Translations under genes and position numbers: made by a program
Shown here: one piece after another, positions 15,389-23,135 of the stretch
How the letters are laid out: each line of letters starts with the position of its first letter
How positions within the stretch are numbered: position 1 is the stretch's first letter
Assembly: GCF_014204795.1 (NCBI RefSeq)
Contig: NZ_JACHMB010000001.1
Span: 6,956,501 to 7,020,500 of the forward strand
Origin: Nonomuraea jabiensis
GTDB lineage: Bacteria > Actinomycetota > Actinomycetes > Streptosporangiales > Streptosporangiaceae
Length of the DNA: 64,000 nucleotides
Direction: 5' to 3'
Notes under the pieces: generated by a model
Databases searched by the model: none
Told to the model about the DNA's origin: nothing
Seen by the model: only the letters and a program-made list of their open reading frames with translations

Positions 15389-17083
15389 ATGACGACTGCG
15401 TTCATGACGCCGGCGCCCGTTCACGCGCCGGCGCGGCATACGGGACGGGCCCGCCTGTGGTGGCTGCTGGCGGCCGGGTGGGCCGCCCACGTGGCGTTAC
15501 GGCTGTGGCTGTACCGGTATCACACCGGGCCGGTGGCGAACCCGGACGAGACCGGCTACCTCCTCGCCGCCCGCTGGCTGGCCGGCGGGCCGGGCGCCGA
15601 CCTGACCGGCTCGACCTTCTACCAGGGCGGCTATCCGCTGCTGCTGGTCCCGATCTTCTGGCTCACCTCCGACCCCGTCCTGGCGTACCGGCTGGTGGCC
15701 GGGGCGGGGTCGATGGCGGCGGCGAGCGCGTACCCGCTGGCGTACCTGCTGCTGCGGCGGATGGGCCTGGGCAGGCGGGCGGCGCTGATCACGGCGTTCG
15801 TCGCGGCGCTGTCGCCGGCGCTGGTGGTGTTCTCCGGGCTGGCGCTGACGGACGCGATTCTGCCCGTGCTCGTCCTGGCCTGGCTGGTCGCGCTGCACGA
15901 CCTGGTCGCCTACCGGTCGGCGCGGGCCGGGGCGGTGGCGGGCGCGCTGGCGGCGTTCGCGATGGCGACCCATCTGCGGGGGAGCGTGGTCCTGGCGGTC
16001 TGCGTCCTGGTCGTCGTGGTGGTGTGGGCCGGCAGGAGGGCGGTGGCGCCGGGCCGCGGCAGGGCCGCGGGGCCGGTGGTCGCGGCGCTGGCGAGCGCGG
16101 CCGTGGTCGCGGTGGCGGGCAAGGCGCTCAACGGGGCGCTGGGCGCCGCGCTGTATCCGGGCGGGCCCCGCGACCTGTCGGGGCTGCTGGTGTCCAGGCT
16201 CACGAGCCTCGAAGGGCAGGCGTGGGCGCTGTCGGGCGCCGCCGGGCAGCTCTGGTACCTCGTCGCCGGCACCTGGGGGCTGGCGGGCGTCGGCCTGGCG
16301 GGCGCGGCGGCCACGCTGGTACGGCGGTCCGCCCCGTACGCGCACCGCGTCCTGGCGGGCGCGCTGCTGCTGACGACCCTGGGCATCGCGTACGCCTCCT
16401 CGGCCGCCCTTCCCGACGAGCACCGCGTCGGCAACTACGTCTACGGGCGCTACCTGGCCTGCGTCGCCGTGGCCTGGACGCTCGCCGGCCTGATCGTCCT
16501 GGTGAAGGGCGGGCGCCTGGCCGTGGTGCGGCACGCGCTGGCCGCCGCCGGGCTGCTGGCACTGACCGGCGGGGTGGCCGCCTGGTACGCGGGGGACCGG
16601 CTGGAGCGCTACGCGTTCATCGCGTTCGACTTCCCCGAAGTGATCTTCCTCACGGGTGAGAACGACGCGCTGGACCTGGTCGCGGCCTCCGTGCCCGCCC
16701 TGGTCCTGCTGGCCTGCCTGACCGGGGCGGCCTTCCTGACCGCCCGCCGGGGCAGGCTGCTGGTGGTGGGCGTGCTGGCGCTGATCGACATCGCGTTCAC
16801 GGCCGGGCAGGCGCCCGCCCGCCCGTCGGGCGGCCCGGACTGGCTGCCCGCGCCGCCTCCCGGACGCGTGGCGGTGGACCGGCGGGTGAAGTGGAACATC
16901 TGGGTGCCGCTGGCGTACCGGGTGTCGTGGACCCGGATCGAGTTCTACAACGGCCGGCCCCCGTCGGGCGCGTGCACCGCCGTGGTCCCGTACGGGACGG
17001 CACCGCCGCCGGGCTGGGCCGCCACGGGACTCGGCGGTGCCCAGATGGGCTGGACGACCTGGTCGAACGGCCGCTGCCGCTGA
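15389..17083 (+). CDS. Multi-pass membrane protein, GT-C glycosyltransferase-like
   Basis: The 564-residue protein has roughly 11-12 hydrophobic segments and a first extracytoplasmic loop with NPDETGYLLAARWL. The acidic pair (D53, E54) right after the first helix is the hallmark of lipid-linked GT-C enzymes such as the ArnT/Pmt (GT39/83) group, which move a sugar from a polyprenyl phosphate to an acceptor. A soluble C-terminal part of about 80 residues follows the last helix. The acceptor is unknown. The ATG at 15389 follows GGGGGGAGAGC at good spacing. It sits alone after a terminator, converging on the next gene with a 4-nt gap. Confidence 0.7.
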   Translation: MTTAFMTPAPVHAPARHTGRARLWWLLAAGWAAHVALRLWLYRYHTGPVANPDETGYLLAARWLAGGPGADLTGSTFYQGGYPLLLVPIFWLTSDPVLAYRLVAGAGSMAAASAYPLAYLLLRRMGLGRRAALITAFVAALSPALVVFSGLALTDAILPVLVLAWLVALHDLVAYRSARAGAVAGALAAFAMATHLRGSVVLAVCVLVVVVVWAGRRAVAPGRGRAAGPVVAALASAAVVAVAGKALNGALGAALYPGGPRDLSGLLVSRLTSLEGQAWALSGAAGQLWYLVAGTWGLAGVGLAGAAATLVRRSAPYAHRVLAGALLLTTLGIAYASSAALPDEHRVGNYVYGRYLACVAVAWTLAGLIVLVKGGRLAVVRHALAAAGLLALTGGVAAWYAGDRLERYAFIAFDFPEVIFLTGENDALDLVAASVPALVLLACLTGAAFLTARRGRLLVVGVLALIDIAFTAGQAPARPSGGPDWLPAPPPGRVAVDRRVKWNIWVPLAYRVSWTRIEFYNGRPPSGACTAVVPYGTAPPPGWAATGLGGAQMGWTTWSNGRCR

Positions 17084-17087
17084 GCCC

Positions 17088-17606
17088 TCAGGCCCGGGCG
17101 CTCAAGGCCCGCCTGCCCTGCGCGGCGGCCATCGCGACCCCCGCGGCCTGTGCCAGCCCGGCCGCCACCAGGAGGAGTACGGTGGCCGGCTGCCACCCGG
17201 GCAGGCCGCCGGCGAAGTCAGGGGCGCGGTAGAGCCCCGCCAGCGCCTTGGCGGGGTTGACCAGCGCGACGAGCACCGCGAGGGCGTACGGGACGATCAG
17301 GACGCCCGACAGCACGAGCAGGGGCGTGCGGCCCCGGCCGCCCCGCCGCAGGAGCACACCGATGACGGCGTACACCACTCCCAGGATCCCCACGACGACC
17401 GCGGTGGCCAGGACCAGCCACCAGGAGTCCCTGCCCACCGCCGTCATCCCGTCGGCGGCGAGCCGGCCGCCCGCCCACTCCGGGCCCGCGATCTGCGCCT
17501 TGACGGCCGCCTCGATGGCCGCGAGGTTGACCCCCGCGTACGCCGCCGCCAGGACCGGCCCCAGCGCCGGCAGGACGAGAGCGGTCAGCCACCTCTTGCC
17601 CGCCAT
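17088..17606 (-). CDS. Hypothetical membrane protein, four predicted helices
   Basis: This 172-residue protein has four hydrophobic segments (about 7-30, 62-85, 95-118 and 140-162) joined by short loops. An extracytoplasmic stretch rich in charged and small residues lies between the first two. I recognise no domain. The ATG at 17606 has GGAGAGGGGGG shortly upstream, a strong ribosome site. It lies 51 nt downstream of the TetR gene in the same direction and may be co-transcribed with it, so it could belong to the TetR/P450 regulon. Confidence 0.65.
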   Translation of the reverse strand: MAGKRWLTALVLPALGPVLAAAYAGVNLAAIEAAVKAQIAGPEWAGGRLAADGMTAVGRDSWWLVLATAVVVGILGVVYAVIGVLLRRGGRGRTPLLVLSGVLIVPYALAVLVALVNPAKALAGLYRAPDFAGGLPGWQPATVLLLVAAGLAQAAGVAMAAAQGRRALSARA

Positions 17607-17657
17607 CCGGCCCCCCTCTCCGCTCCGGACAGCTTCTCAGAAAGCGGGCATCCGGAG

Positions 17658-18275
17658 CTATCCGAGGGAGCGCAGGCCGGCGAGCGCGATCTCGGCCGCG
17701 CGGCGCGCCGTGCTCGACATCTGCTCCGCCGACAGGTCGTGGCAGAGGTCGGCGACGATCGCCAGCTTCACCGCCCCGAACATCGCGCCCACCGCTGCGG
17801 CCGCCTCCACCTGGTCCAGCTCGGGGTAGGCCGCGCGCAGCGCCCGCACCAGCGCGGTCTGGCTCTCGAGCAGCATCACCAGCGCCCGCGCCCGCAGCGT
17901 GGGCTCCTTGAGCACGAGCCGGATCCGCAGCTCGGCGTCCTCGAACGTGAGCTCTTCGTACGTGGTCAGCCAGGTCAGGCTCTGCTCCACGATCCGCAGG
18001 AGCGCGTCGCCCGGCGACTCGCCGGGAGCCCTGCCGGCCAGCGTCGCGACGGCCAGCTCCATCTTGCGGGCGGAGTCGTAGAAGACCACGTCCTCCTTGC
18101 TCGCGAAGTAGCTGAAGAACGTGCGCGTCGACACGTCGGCCTCCGCGGCGATCTCCGCCAGCGTGGTCTCGTCGAAACCCTTCTCGTCGAACAGCCGGAG
18201 CGCGGCCTCGATCAGTGCCCGGCGCGTGCGCTGCTTCTTGCGCTCCCGCAGTCCCACGCTGCCGTTATCCACCAT
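17658..18275 (-). CDS. TetR family transcriptional regulator
   Basis: The 205-residue protein begins MVDNGSVGLRERKKQRTRRALIEAAL, flowing into the TetR helix-turn-helix (FDETTLAEIAAEADVSTRTFFSYFASKEDV, about residues 37-66). The C-terminal ligand domain contains a RxVLKEPTLRAR stretch seen in regulators of the SCO-type TetR_C group. It is divergent from the P450 gene with a 96-bp intergenic region, so it most likely represses itself and the P450/ferredoxin pair. The ATG at 18275 lies 6 nt after a TATAGT box, favouring a leaderless mRNA. Longer starts would run through that promoter. Confidence 0.9.
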   Translation of the reverse strand: MVDNGSVGLRERKKQRTRRALIEAALRLFDEKGFDETTLAEIAAEADVSTRTFFSYFASKEDVVFYDSARKMELAVATLAGRAPGESPGDALLRIVEQSLTWLTTYEELTFEDAELRIRLVLKEPTLRARALVMLLESQTALVRALRAAYPELDQVEAAAAVGAMFGAVKLAIVADLCHDLSAEQMSSTARRAAEIALAGLRSLG

Positions 18276-18281
18276 GACGGA

Positions 18282-18287
18282 ACTATA
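18282..18287 (-). promoter_or_regulatory. -10 box for leaderless tetR mRNA
   Basis: TATAGT on the minus strand, 6 nt before the ATG at 18275. Confidence 0.55.
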
Positions 18288-18311
18288 CTGCATGCGGATA
18301 TGTTTTTCATG

Positions 18312-18333
18312 CATTGAAGTTTTGCAATCAATG
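18312..18333. promoter_or_regulatory. Candidate TetR operator between tetR and P450
   Basis: CATTGA (18312-18317) and TCAATG (18328-18333) form an inverted repeat with a 10-bp spacer. The spacer contains TTGCAA, itself a palindrome on the same centre. It sits in the middle of the divergent promoter region, which is AT-rich against the surroundings. Confidence 0.45.
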
Positions 18334-18371
18334 AGGTTTTCTGGAGGTGAAGCTCGGAAAGGAGCCGAAAC

Positions 18372-19565
18372 ATGTCCGACGTGACGTTTCCCACCGACCG
18401 GCAGCGCCCGTTCGATCCGCCCGACGAAGCCATCGAGCTGCGAGAACGGGCGGACATGCACCGCATGACCTTCGCCGACGGCCACCGGGGCTGGCTGGTG
18501 ACCGGCTACTCCGCCGCCCGCGCCGTGCTCGCGCACCCGCGCTTCAGCAACCGCCCCGAGCTCGCGCACCCGCCGATCCCGGGCTCCCTGCTCCGGGCGA
18601 GGATGCAGAAGGACGCGAAGACGCCGCCCGGGTTCTTCCTGCGCATGGACGAGCCCGAGCACGCGCGCTTCCGCAGGCTGCTGACCGGCCAGTTCACCGT
18701 GCGCAGGATGAAGATGCTCGAACCCAGGGTCGAGGAGATCGCCAACGCCTGCCTGGACGACATGGCCGCCGCCGGTGGGCCCGTGGACCTCGTGGAGAAG
18801 TTCGCGCTGCCGATCCCGTCGCTGGTGATCTGCGAGCTGCTCGGGGTGCCGTACGATGACCGCGCGCAGTTCCAGGAGGACACCAAGCTCCTGGTCAACC
18901 TGGAGAGCAAGGCCGAGGACGCGATGGCCGCGTTCGGCCGGATCACGGCGTTCATGTACGGGCTCGTCCAGCGCAAGCGCAAGCAGCCGGCCGACGACCT
19001 GATCAGCGGGCTCATCGAGAGCGGCGAGCTGGACGACGAGGAGCTCGCCGGGGTGTCGCTGCTGCTGCTGGTGGCCGGGCACGAGACGACCGCCAACATG
19101 CTGGGGCTCGGCACGTACGCGCTGCTCACGAACCCCGCGCAGCTGGCCGCCATGCGGGACGACCCGTCGGTGGTGGAGAACGGCGTCGAGGAGCTGCTGC
19201 GCTACCTCACGATCATCCACCTCGGCCCGATGCGCACCGCGCTGGAGGACGTCGAGATCGAGGGCAACGTCATCAAGGCGGGCGAGTGCGTGGCGCTCCA
19301 CCTGCCCACCGTCAACCGCGACCCGTCCCGCTTCCCCGACGGGGACCGGCTCGACGTCGCCAGGCCCGCGGGCGGGCACCTGACCTTCGGCCACGGCATC
19401 CACCAGTGCCTGGGGCAGCAGCTCGCCCGCATCGAGATGCGCATCGGGTACCCTGCGCTGCTGCGCCGCTTCCCAGGTCTACGCTTGGCCGTAACACCCG
19501 AGGAGGTGCCGATGCGCTCGGACATGAGCATCTATGGAGTGCACCGCCTCCCAGTCACTTGGTAG
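18372..19565 (+). CDS. Cytochrome P450
   Basis: The 397-residue soluble P450 has the oxygen-activating I-helix motif AGHETT (235-240), the ExxR-type EELLRY segment and the heme loop FGHGIHQCLGQQLAR with the proximal ligand Cys346. This is the bacterial class I form needing a ferredoxin and a reductase. A 3Fe-4S ferredoxin follows 6 nt later. The substrate is unknown, as the locus has no biosynthetic cluster, so a xenobiotic or lipid role under the adjacent TetR is plausible. The ATG at 18372 has an AAAGGAG site 7 nt upstream. Family within CYP cannot be named from sequence alone. Confidence 0.95.
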   Translation: MSDVTFPTDRQRPFDPPDEAIELRERADMHRMTFADGHRGWLVTGYSAARAVLAHPRFSNRPELAHPPIPGSLLRARMQKDAKTPPGFFLRMDEPEHARFRRLLTGQFTVRRMKMLEPRVEEIANACLDDMAAAGGPVDLVEKFALPIPSLVICELLGVPYDDRAQFQEDTKLLVNLESKAEDAMAAFGRITAFMYGLVQRKRKQPADDLISGLIESGELDDEELAGVSLLLLVAGHETTANMLGLGTYALLTNPAQLAAMRDDPSVVENGVEELLRYLTIIHLGPMRTALEDVEIEGNVIKAGECVALHLPTVNRDPSRFPDGDRLDVARPAGGHLTFGHGIHQCLGQQLARIEMRIGYPALLRRFPGLRLAVTPEEVPMRSDMSIYGVHRLPVTW

Positions 19566-19571
19566 GTCACC

Positions 19572-19763
19572 ATGGAAATCAAGGCAGATACGACGGTGTG
19601 CATCGGGGCGGGCATGTGCGCGCTGACGGTGCCGGAAGTGTTCGACCAGAGCGAGGACGAGGGCACGGTGGTGCTCCTGCAGAAGGTGCCGCCCGCGGAG
19701 CTGGAGGACGGCGTCCGTCGCGCCGTGACCCTCTGCCCGTCGGGGGCCATCTCGGTCGTCTGA
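19572..19763 (+). CDS. [3Fe-4S] ferredoxin
   Basis: This 63-residue protein has the spacing typical of P450-partner ferredoxins: C10, then C16 (CIGAGMC), and C55 in TLCPSGAI. The central position of a fourth cysteine is replaced, giving a 3Fe-4S cluster. It passes electrons to the upstream P450. It starts 6 nt after the P450 stop, with TAGGTCACC between, and is followed by a strong terminator, so the two genes are one transcript. Confidence 0.93.
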   Translation: MEIKADTTVCIGAGMCALTVPEVFDQSEDEGTVVLLQKVPPAELEDGVRRAVTLCPSGAISVV

Positions 19764-19794
19764 CGACCGCCTTGCCGTCCTCCTGAACCACCCG

Positions 19795-19830
19795 GCCGTC
19801 GCCGCAAGCTCCCCGCGGCGACGGCTTTTT
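19795..19830 (+). terminator. Intrinsic terminator after P450-ferredoxin
   Basis: GCCGTCGCCGC (19795-19805) pairs perfectly with GCGGCGACGGC (19815-19825), followed by TTTTT. Confidence 0.92.
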
Positions 19831-19852
19831 CGCGCCCTCCGGCCCATACTCG

Positions 19853-19868
19853 TCGAACCTGTGTTCGT
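19853..19868. promoter_or_regulatory. LexA (SOS) box 1
   Basis: TCGAACCTGTGTTCGT matches the actinobacterial LexA consensus TCGAAC-N4-GTTCGA at every defined base except the last. It lies upstream of the -35 element of the HEPN gene promoter. Confidence 0.7.
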
Positions 19869-19876
19869 GGAATCGG

Positions 19877-19905
19877 TTGACACCGAGCGTGATCGAAATT
19901 ATGTT
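19877..19905 (+). promoter_or_regulatory. Strong housekeeping promoter upstream of the HEPN gene
   Basis: TTGACA (19877-19882), a 17-bp spacer and TATGTT (19900-19905). This is the best -35/-10 pair in the window. Expected start of transcription is near 19912. The -10 box lies inside the second LexA box. Confidence 0.75.
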
Positions 19906-19908
19906 CGA
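19893..19908. promoter_or_regulatory. LexA (SOS) box 2
   Basis: TCGAAATTATGTTCGA matches TCGAAC-N4-GTTCGA with one change (C to A in the left arm). It covers the -10 box, so bound LexA would block the promoter. Its centre is 40 bp from that of box 1. Confidence 0.75.
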
Positions 19909-20176
19909 CGTAGTGACGGTGGGGCTCGCGGCTCAACGTCACCAGGACCTGGTCGCGGGCCGTTCGCTTCCCCAAGCGTTCCCCCGCGGCCAGGCTCCAT
20001 GGGCGAAGGGCACGTCCTCGTCGTCGGCGGAGACGAGTGGGCGTGCCCTGGCCGGACGGGGAGTGGGGAAGCTCCTCGTCCGGCCGGCCCGGCGGAAATG
20101 TCGGTGGCGTCTGCGAATGTTGACACCACCGGCGCAGACGCCGGCGGCCGCCCACGACTCCAAGGAGGCGCGCAAG

Positions 20177-20623
20177 ATGGCACCACGGCCTAGAGAAACG
20201 CCCGGGCCCCGGCTGTCGCCTGCGGTTCGGGCACACTTGACCGACTCTCGTTCCTGCCTGGCGGAGGCGAGCGGCGCTCGCACTCCGGCATCCCGATATG
20301 TGGCCGCCCACCTGGCGGCTCTTCGGGCGGCGGCGGCGATCCTGGCCGCCCGTCCCCGTCCCATGGAAGGCCGCAGGCGCCGCCTGCGCAGCGCCTGGGA
20401 GCTGCTGCCCGAGGCCGAGCCACGCCTGGCCGAGTGGGCCGCCTACTTCTCGGTGAGCGCCGCCAAGCGCGCCGCCGCGGAGGCGGGCATGGTCAGCCGG
20501 GTCAGCGCGGCCGACGCCGACGAGCTGCTGGCCGAGGCGGAGACGTTCGTCTCCACGGTGGAGGACCTGCTCGGCGTGCCGGGCCAGCCCCAGTTGCCGG
20601 TCAACGTCCCGCTGGCAGGCTGA
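20177..20623 (+). CDS. SAV_6107-family HEPN domain protein, probable SOS gene
   Basis: The 148-residue helical protein contains PASRYVAAHLAALRAAAAIL (R40 to H45 has the R-x4-H spacing) and a C-terminal DELLAEAETFVSTVEDLLG helix. I recognise it as the actinobacterial HEPN family typified by SAV_6107, of unknown function. HEPN proteins are often RNases or nucleic-acid partners. The ATG at 20177 has AAGGAGG 8 nt upstream. The promoter at 19877-19905 is bracketed by two LexA boxes, suggesting induction by DNA damage. The reading frame is also open from a GTG at 19913, 7 nt after the -10 box, so a longer leaderless form of 236 residues is possible. That extension looks weakly coding. Confidence 0.75.
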   Translation: MAPRPRETPGPRLSPAVRAHLTDSRSCLAEASGARTPASRYVAAHLAALRAAAAILAARPRPMEGRRRRLRSAWELLPEAEPRLAEWAAYFSVSAAKRAAAEAGMVSRVSAADADELLAEAETFVSTVEDLLGVPGQPQLPVNVPLAG

Positions 20624-21482
20624 CCCTCCCACGTCCCTTCACCGGGCCGAGCTTGACCTTCCTGGTCCGGGCGGACGTCTCCCGTCGTCGGGTCGCGTCC
20701 CCCTCACGCCCGGGTAGGCGGTCCCAGCGCGGGGCTGACGTCGTCCTCACGCCTGGGCAGGCGTTCCCGCCGCGGGGCTGATCCCGGCCGGGTGCGCCGG
20801 GCTGATTCCGGCCCTGTGCGCCGGGCATTCCGCCCTGTGTGCGCCGGGATGGCTCCGGCGTCCGGGTGCGCCGGGTTCCGAGGTCGCCGCACCGCGCTCG
20901 CACGCCGCCCCTCGCGCGGCCGGGCGCCGACGATACGGCCCCCAATGGACGTCCCCTTGGCGGCCCACCGGCCTTGGCTTGCCGGACCACCGGCTCCTGG
21001 CGCGCGATAACGCGGCCGACCTCCGACGCGCGTCCGTCCGAGGCGGAGACGCGCGTTTCCGCGGCGTGCCCGCCCCCTCCAGCCCTGGCAGGCGTCCCCT
21101 CACGGTCTGACCTCAGCCCGCCCTGCCCCGATCGGCGCCGCGAGCAGGAGGACCGCATCGCCCCGCCCTGGAGCGGGGCTTGAGCGCCGAGGTGACGGCC
21201 CATGGGGTGCGCACCACCGATCCCGCTCGCTCGGTGGTGCATCCCGCTGGGACCCTCGTACGCCAGTAAGCGCTTTCCCGGACCGCCGCCCCGTGCGAGG
21301 GCGAATGCGGTCCACGGTGCCCCATGCCGCCGGGAAAACGCAGCAGGCGGGGGAGGGGCGTTCGATGCCGGGTGGCTCGCCGGCCGCGTGGCGGCAGCGA
21401 GCCCTCAGGCGCGCGAGGCGGCCTCAGAGCGGGGTGAGACGGCCTCGGAGGGAGGGGGCGACCTCAGGGGAGAGAGACAGCC
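20624..21482. other. 859-bp convergent gap, no gene supported
   Basis: The gap lies between the HEPN gene and bldD, which converge. Apart from the degenerate repeats at 20698-20882 it holds GC-rich, repetitive sequence with open frames on both strands. Their products are Arg/Pro/Gly-rich and lack ribosome sites, which fits chance openness at this GC content. Between about 21410 and 21475 it has a run of related GGCCTC-type segments. Confidence 0.55.
20698..20882. repeat. Degenerate GC-rich tandem repeats
   Basis: Two diverged ~43-bp units (20698-20741 and 20742-20783, sharing CCTCACGCC-GGG-AGGCG and GCGGGGCTGA) run into four or five 23-27-bp units starting GGG and ending TGCGCC (20775-20798, 20799-20822, 20823-20845, 20846-20872, then a partial). 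No start codon or coding bias accompanies them. Confidence 0.6.
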
Positions 21483-21977
21483 TCAGAACGACTCGACGGC
21501 GCGGCGCGCCTCGGCGTCGAGGACGCCCCAGCTGATCAGCTCCTCGGTCAGCTCGCTCGGCGACTTGTCGTAGATCACGGCAAGCGAGCGCAGGTCCTCC
21601 TGGCGGATCGACAGCACCTTGCCGTTGTAGTCACCGCGCTGGCTCTGGATCGTGGCGGCGTAGCGGGCGAGTGCCCCCGCCTTCTCCTTCGGCAGCGTGG
21701 CCAGGCGCTCCAGGTCGATCACAAGCTTGGGCGTCGGTCCGAGCGGGCTGGGCGCGGCTCCGCCCGGCAGCAGCTCGGATACGGGCACCCCGTAGAAGTC
21801 GGCAAGCTCGGCAAGCTTCTGCACGGTCACCGCACGGTCGCCACGCTCGTACGAGCCCACGACCACGGCTTTCCACCTGCCACGCGACTTTTCCTCGACT
21901 CCATGCAGGGACAGGCCCTGCTGGGTGCGTATGGCGCGGAGTCGTGCACCCAGCGACTTTGCGTACTCAGACGGCAT
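21483..21977 (-). CDS. bldD: Developmental master regulator BldD
   Basis: This 164-residue protein is close to Streptomyces BldD along its whole length. It has an N-terminal helix-turn-helix (LRAIRTQQGLSLHGVEEKS, GRWKAVVVGSYERGDR) and a C-terminal cyclic-di-GMP binding domain. The ligand motif RGD-x8-RQED keeps R114, D116, R125 and D128 at the same numbers as in S. coelicolor. BldD bound to c-di-GMP represses sporulation genes during vegetative growth. The ATG at 21977 gives the conserved PSEYAKSLGARL start. A promoter with an overlapping BldD-like box lies about 150 nt upstream, implying autoregulation. Confidence 0.97.
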   Translation of the reverse strand: MPSEYAKSLGARLRAIRTQQGLSLHGVEEKSRGRWKAVVVGSYERGDRAVTVQKLAELADFYGVPVSELLPGGAAPSPLGPTPKLVIDLERLATLPKEKAGALARYAATIQSQRGDYNGKVLSIRQEDLRSLAVIYDKSPSELTEELISWGVLDAEARRAVESF

Positions 21978-22125
21978 TGTGTGGCCCCCGGCTCTCGTAT
22001 GTATCGCTCTCAGTAGATTGTGCTCCCTTGCGGCGTATGCCCTAGCCACCGGGGGGTCTGGTGCCATGCTCGGCACCATCGGTAGCCATGGCCCCAGGTT
22101 TACCCCAGAACGCCGCGAGGTGTGG

Positions 22126-22138
22126 TTACGCACAGTGA
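22126..22138. promoter_or_regulatory. bldD: Putative BldD box at the bldD promoter
   Basis: TTACGCACAGTGA fits the published BldD palindrome TNACNCWGNGTNA at eight of nine fixed positions. It touches the -10 hexamer and covers the expected transcription start, as at the S. coelicolor bldD promoter. Confidence 0.6.
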
Positions 22139-22166
22139 CGGTAAAGGGGCGGACGCCTGAGGTCAA
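22138..22166 (-). promoter_or_regulatory. bldD: bldD promoter
   Basis: On the minus strand TTGACC (22166-22161), 17 bp, TACCGT (22143-22138). The predicted start near 22131 leaves a leader of about 150 nt before the bldD ATG. Confidence 0.7.
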
Positions 22167-22277
22167 GCTGATTGGAAAAAAGATGCCGAATCCGATCCGG
22201 TAGGGATCGCCGCAATCGCCCCTCATGTCCCGCTGGTAACACTACTTCGTCAGAGTTTGACGAGAAATTTCCCCGCC

Positions 22278-23135
22278 CTAGGTCTGCCGCGTGAGAATCA
22301 TGACAGGGCAGGTCGCGGCCCGTACGATCTTGATCGAGGTGTCTCCGAGGAAGACCCGTCTGAGTGGCCCGGTGGCGCTGGAAGCGCATATGATCATCTC
22401 GCCGGGGAGCCACGAGGTCGTGCCGAGTGCCTGGGCGACGTTGCGGCCCTCCAGCACCTCCACCTCCACGCGTGGCCGTCCGCGGGCCGCCGCCCGCAGG
22501 TTGGAGGCCGCCTCGTCGCGCAGGCGGGCGAGCATCTCCTCCTCGATCCTGGCGCGCCTGCCGGTGCTGATCACCAGCGTGACCAGCCGCAGGGGCACGT
22601 CCAGCGACGCGGCCACCGCCGCCGCGTCCTTGACCGCCGCGTCGCAGCCGGGGCCGCGGCGGTAGGCGACGGTGAGGCGTTCGAAGGCGGTGGGGGGCTG
22701 GTCGCCGTAGCCGCGCGGGGCGAGCAGCACGGGAACGGAGGACGAGTGCAGGAGCTGGTCGGCGGTACTGCCGACGGTGATGCGGCCCTTGCCGCCGCCG
22801 GAGGCCGAGCCGATCACCACGACGTCGGCGCCGCGCTTGCGCGCCAGCTCCACCAGCCCGCGCCCGCTGCCCTTGTGGGTGTGGACGACGTAGTCGGCGT
22901 CGTCGCCGGCCAGCTCGCGCGCCTGCCAGAGCGTCGCGTCGGCCTGCTCCATCAGGTACGCGCGCCACGCGCTCTCCTCGGCCCTGGCGGGGCCGGGCGC
23001 GGACCAGGCGGGCGGCTGCACGTAGGCCACCGTCAGCTGCCCGCGGACCTGCTCCTTGACCAGCGCGCCCAGCGCCAGCCCGTCCCTGCCCCTGGGCTCC
23101 GGGATGAAGCCGGCCAGCACGTTCTCGAGCTTCAT
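22278..23135 (-). CDS. Universal stress protein, two Usp domains
   Basis: The 285-residue protein is a tandem Usp. The first domain (about 1-140) ends in VVVIGSASGGGKGRITVGSTADQLL-type sequence, close to the G-x2-G-x9-G(S/T) nucleotide-binding pattern. The second (about 150-285) has a more degenerate version, MIICASSATGPLRRVFLGDTS. Function is unassigned. Usp proteins often accompany transporters and anaerobic or stress metabolism. Its ATG at 23135 abuts the stop of the permease gene (23136), so it is the last gene of the arcA-arcC-permease-usp unit. Confidence 0.85.
   Translation of the reverse strand: MKLENVLAGFIPEPRGRDGLALGALVKEQVRGQLTVAYVQPPAWSAPGPARAEESAWRAYLMEQADATLWQARELAGDDADYVVHTHKGSGRGLVELARKRGADVVVIGSASGGGKGRITVGSTADQLLHSSSVPVLLAPRGYGDQPPTAFERLTVAYRRGPGCDAAVKDAAAVAASLDVPLRLVTLVISTGRRARIEEEMLARLRDEAASNLRAAARGRPRVEVEVLEGRNVAQALGTTSWLPGEMIICASSATGPLRRVFLGDTSIKIVRAATCPVMILTRQT

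Noticed and set aside
20601..21242. Minus-strand gene in the HEPN-bldD gap
   Set aside because: The product is Arg/Gly/Pro-rich over the degenerate repeats, with no ribosome site or recognisable domain.
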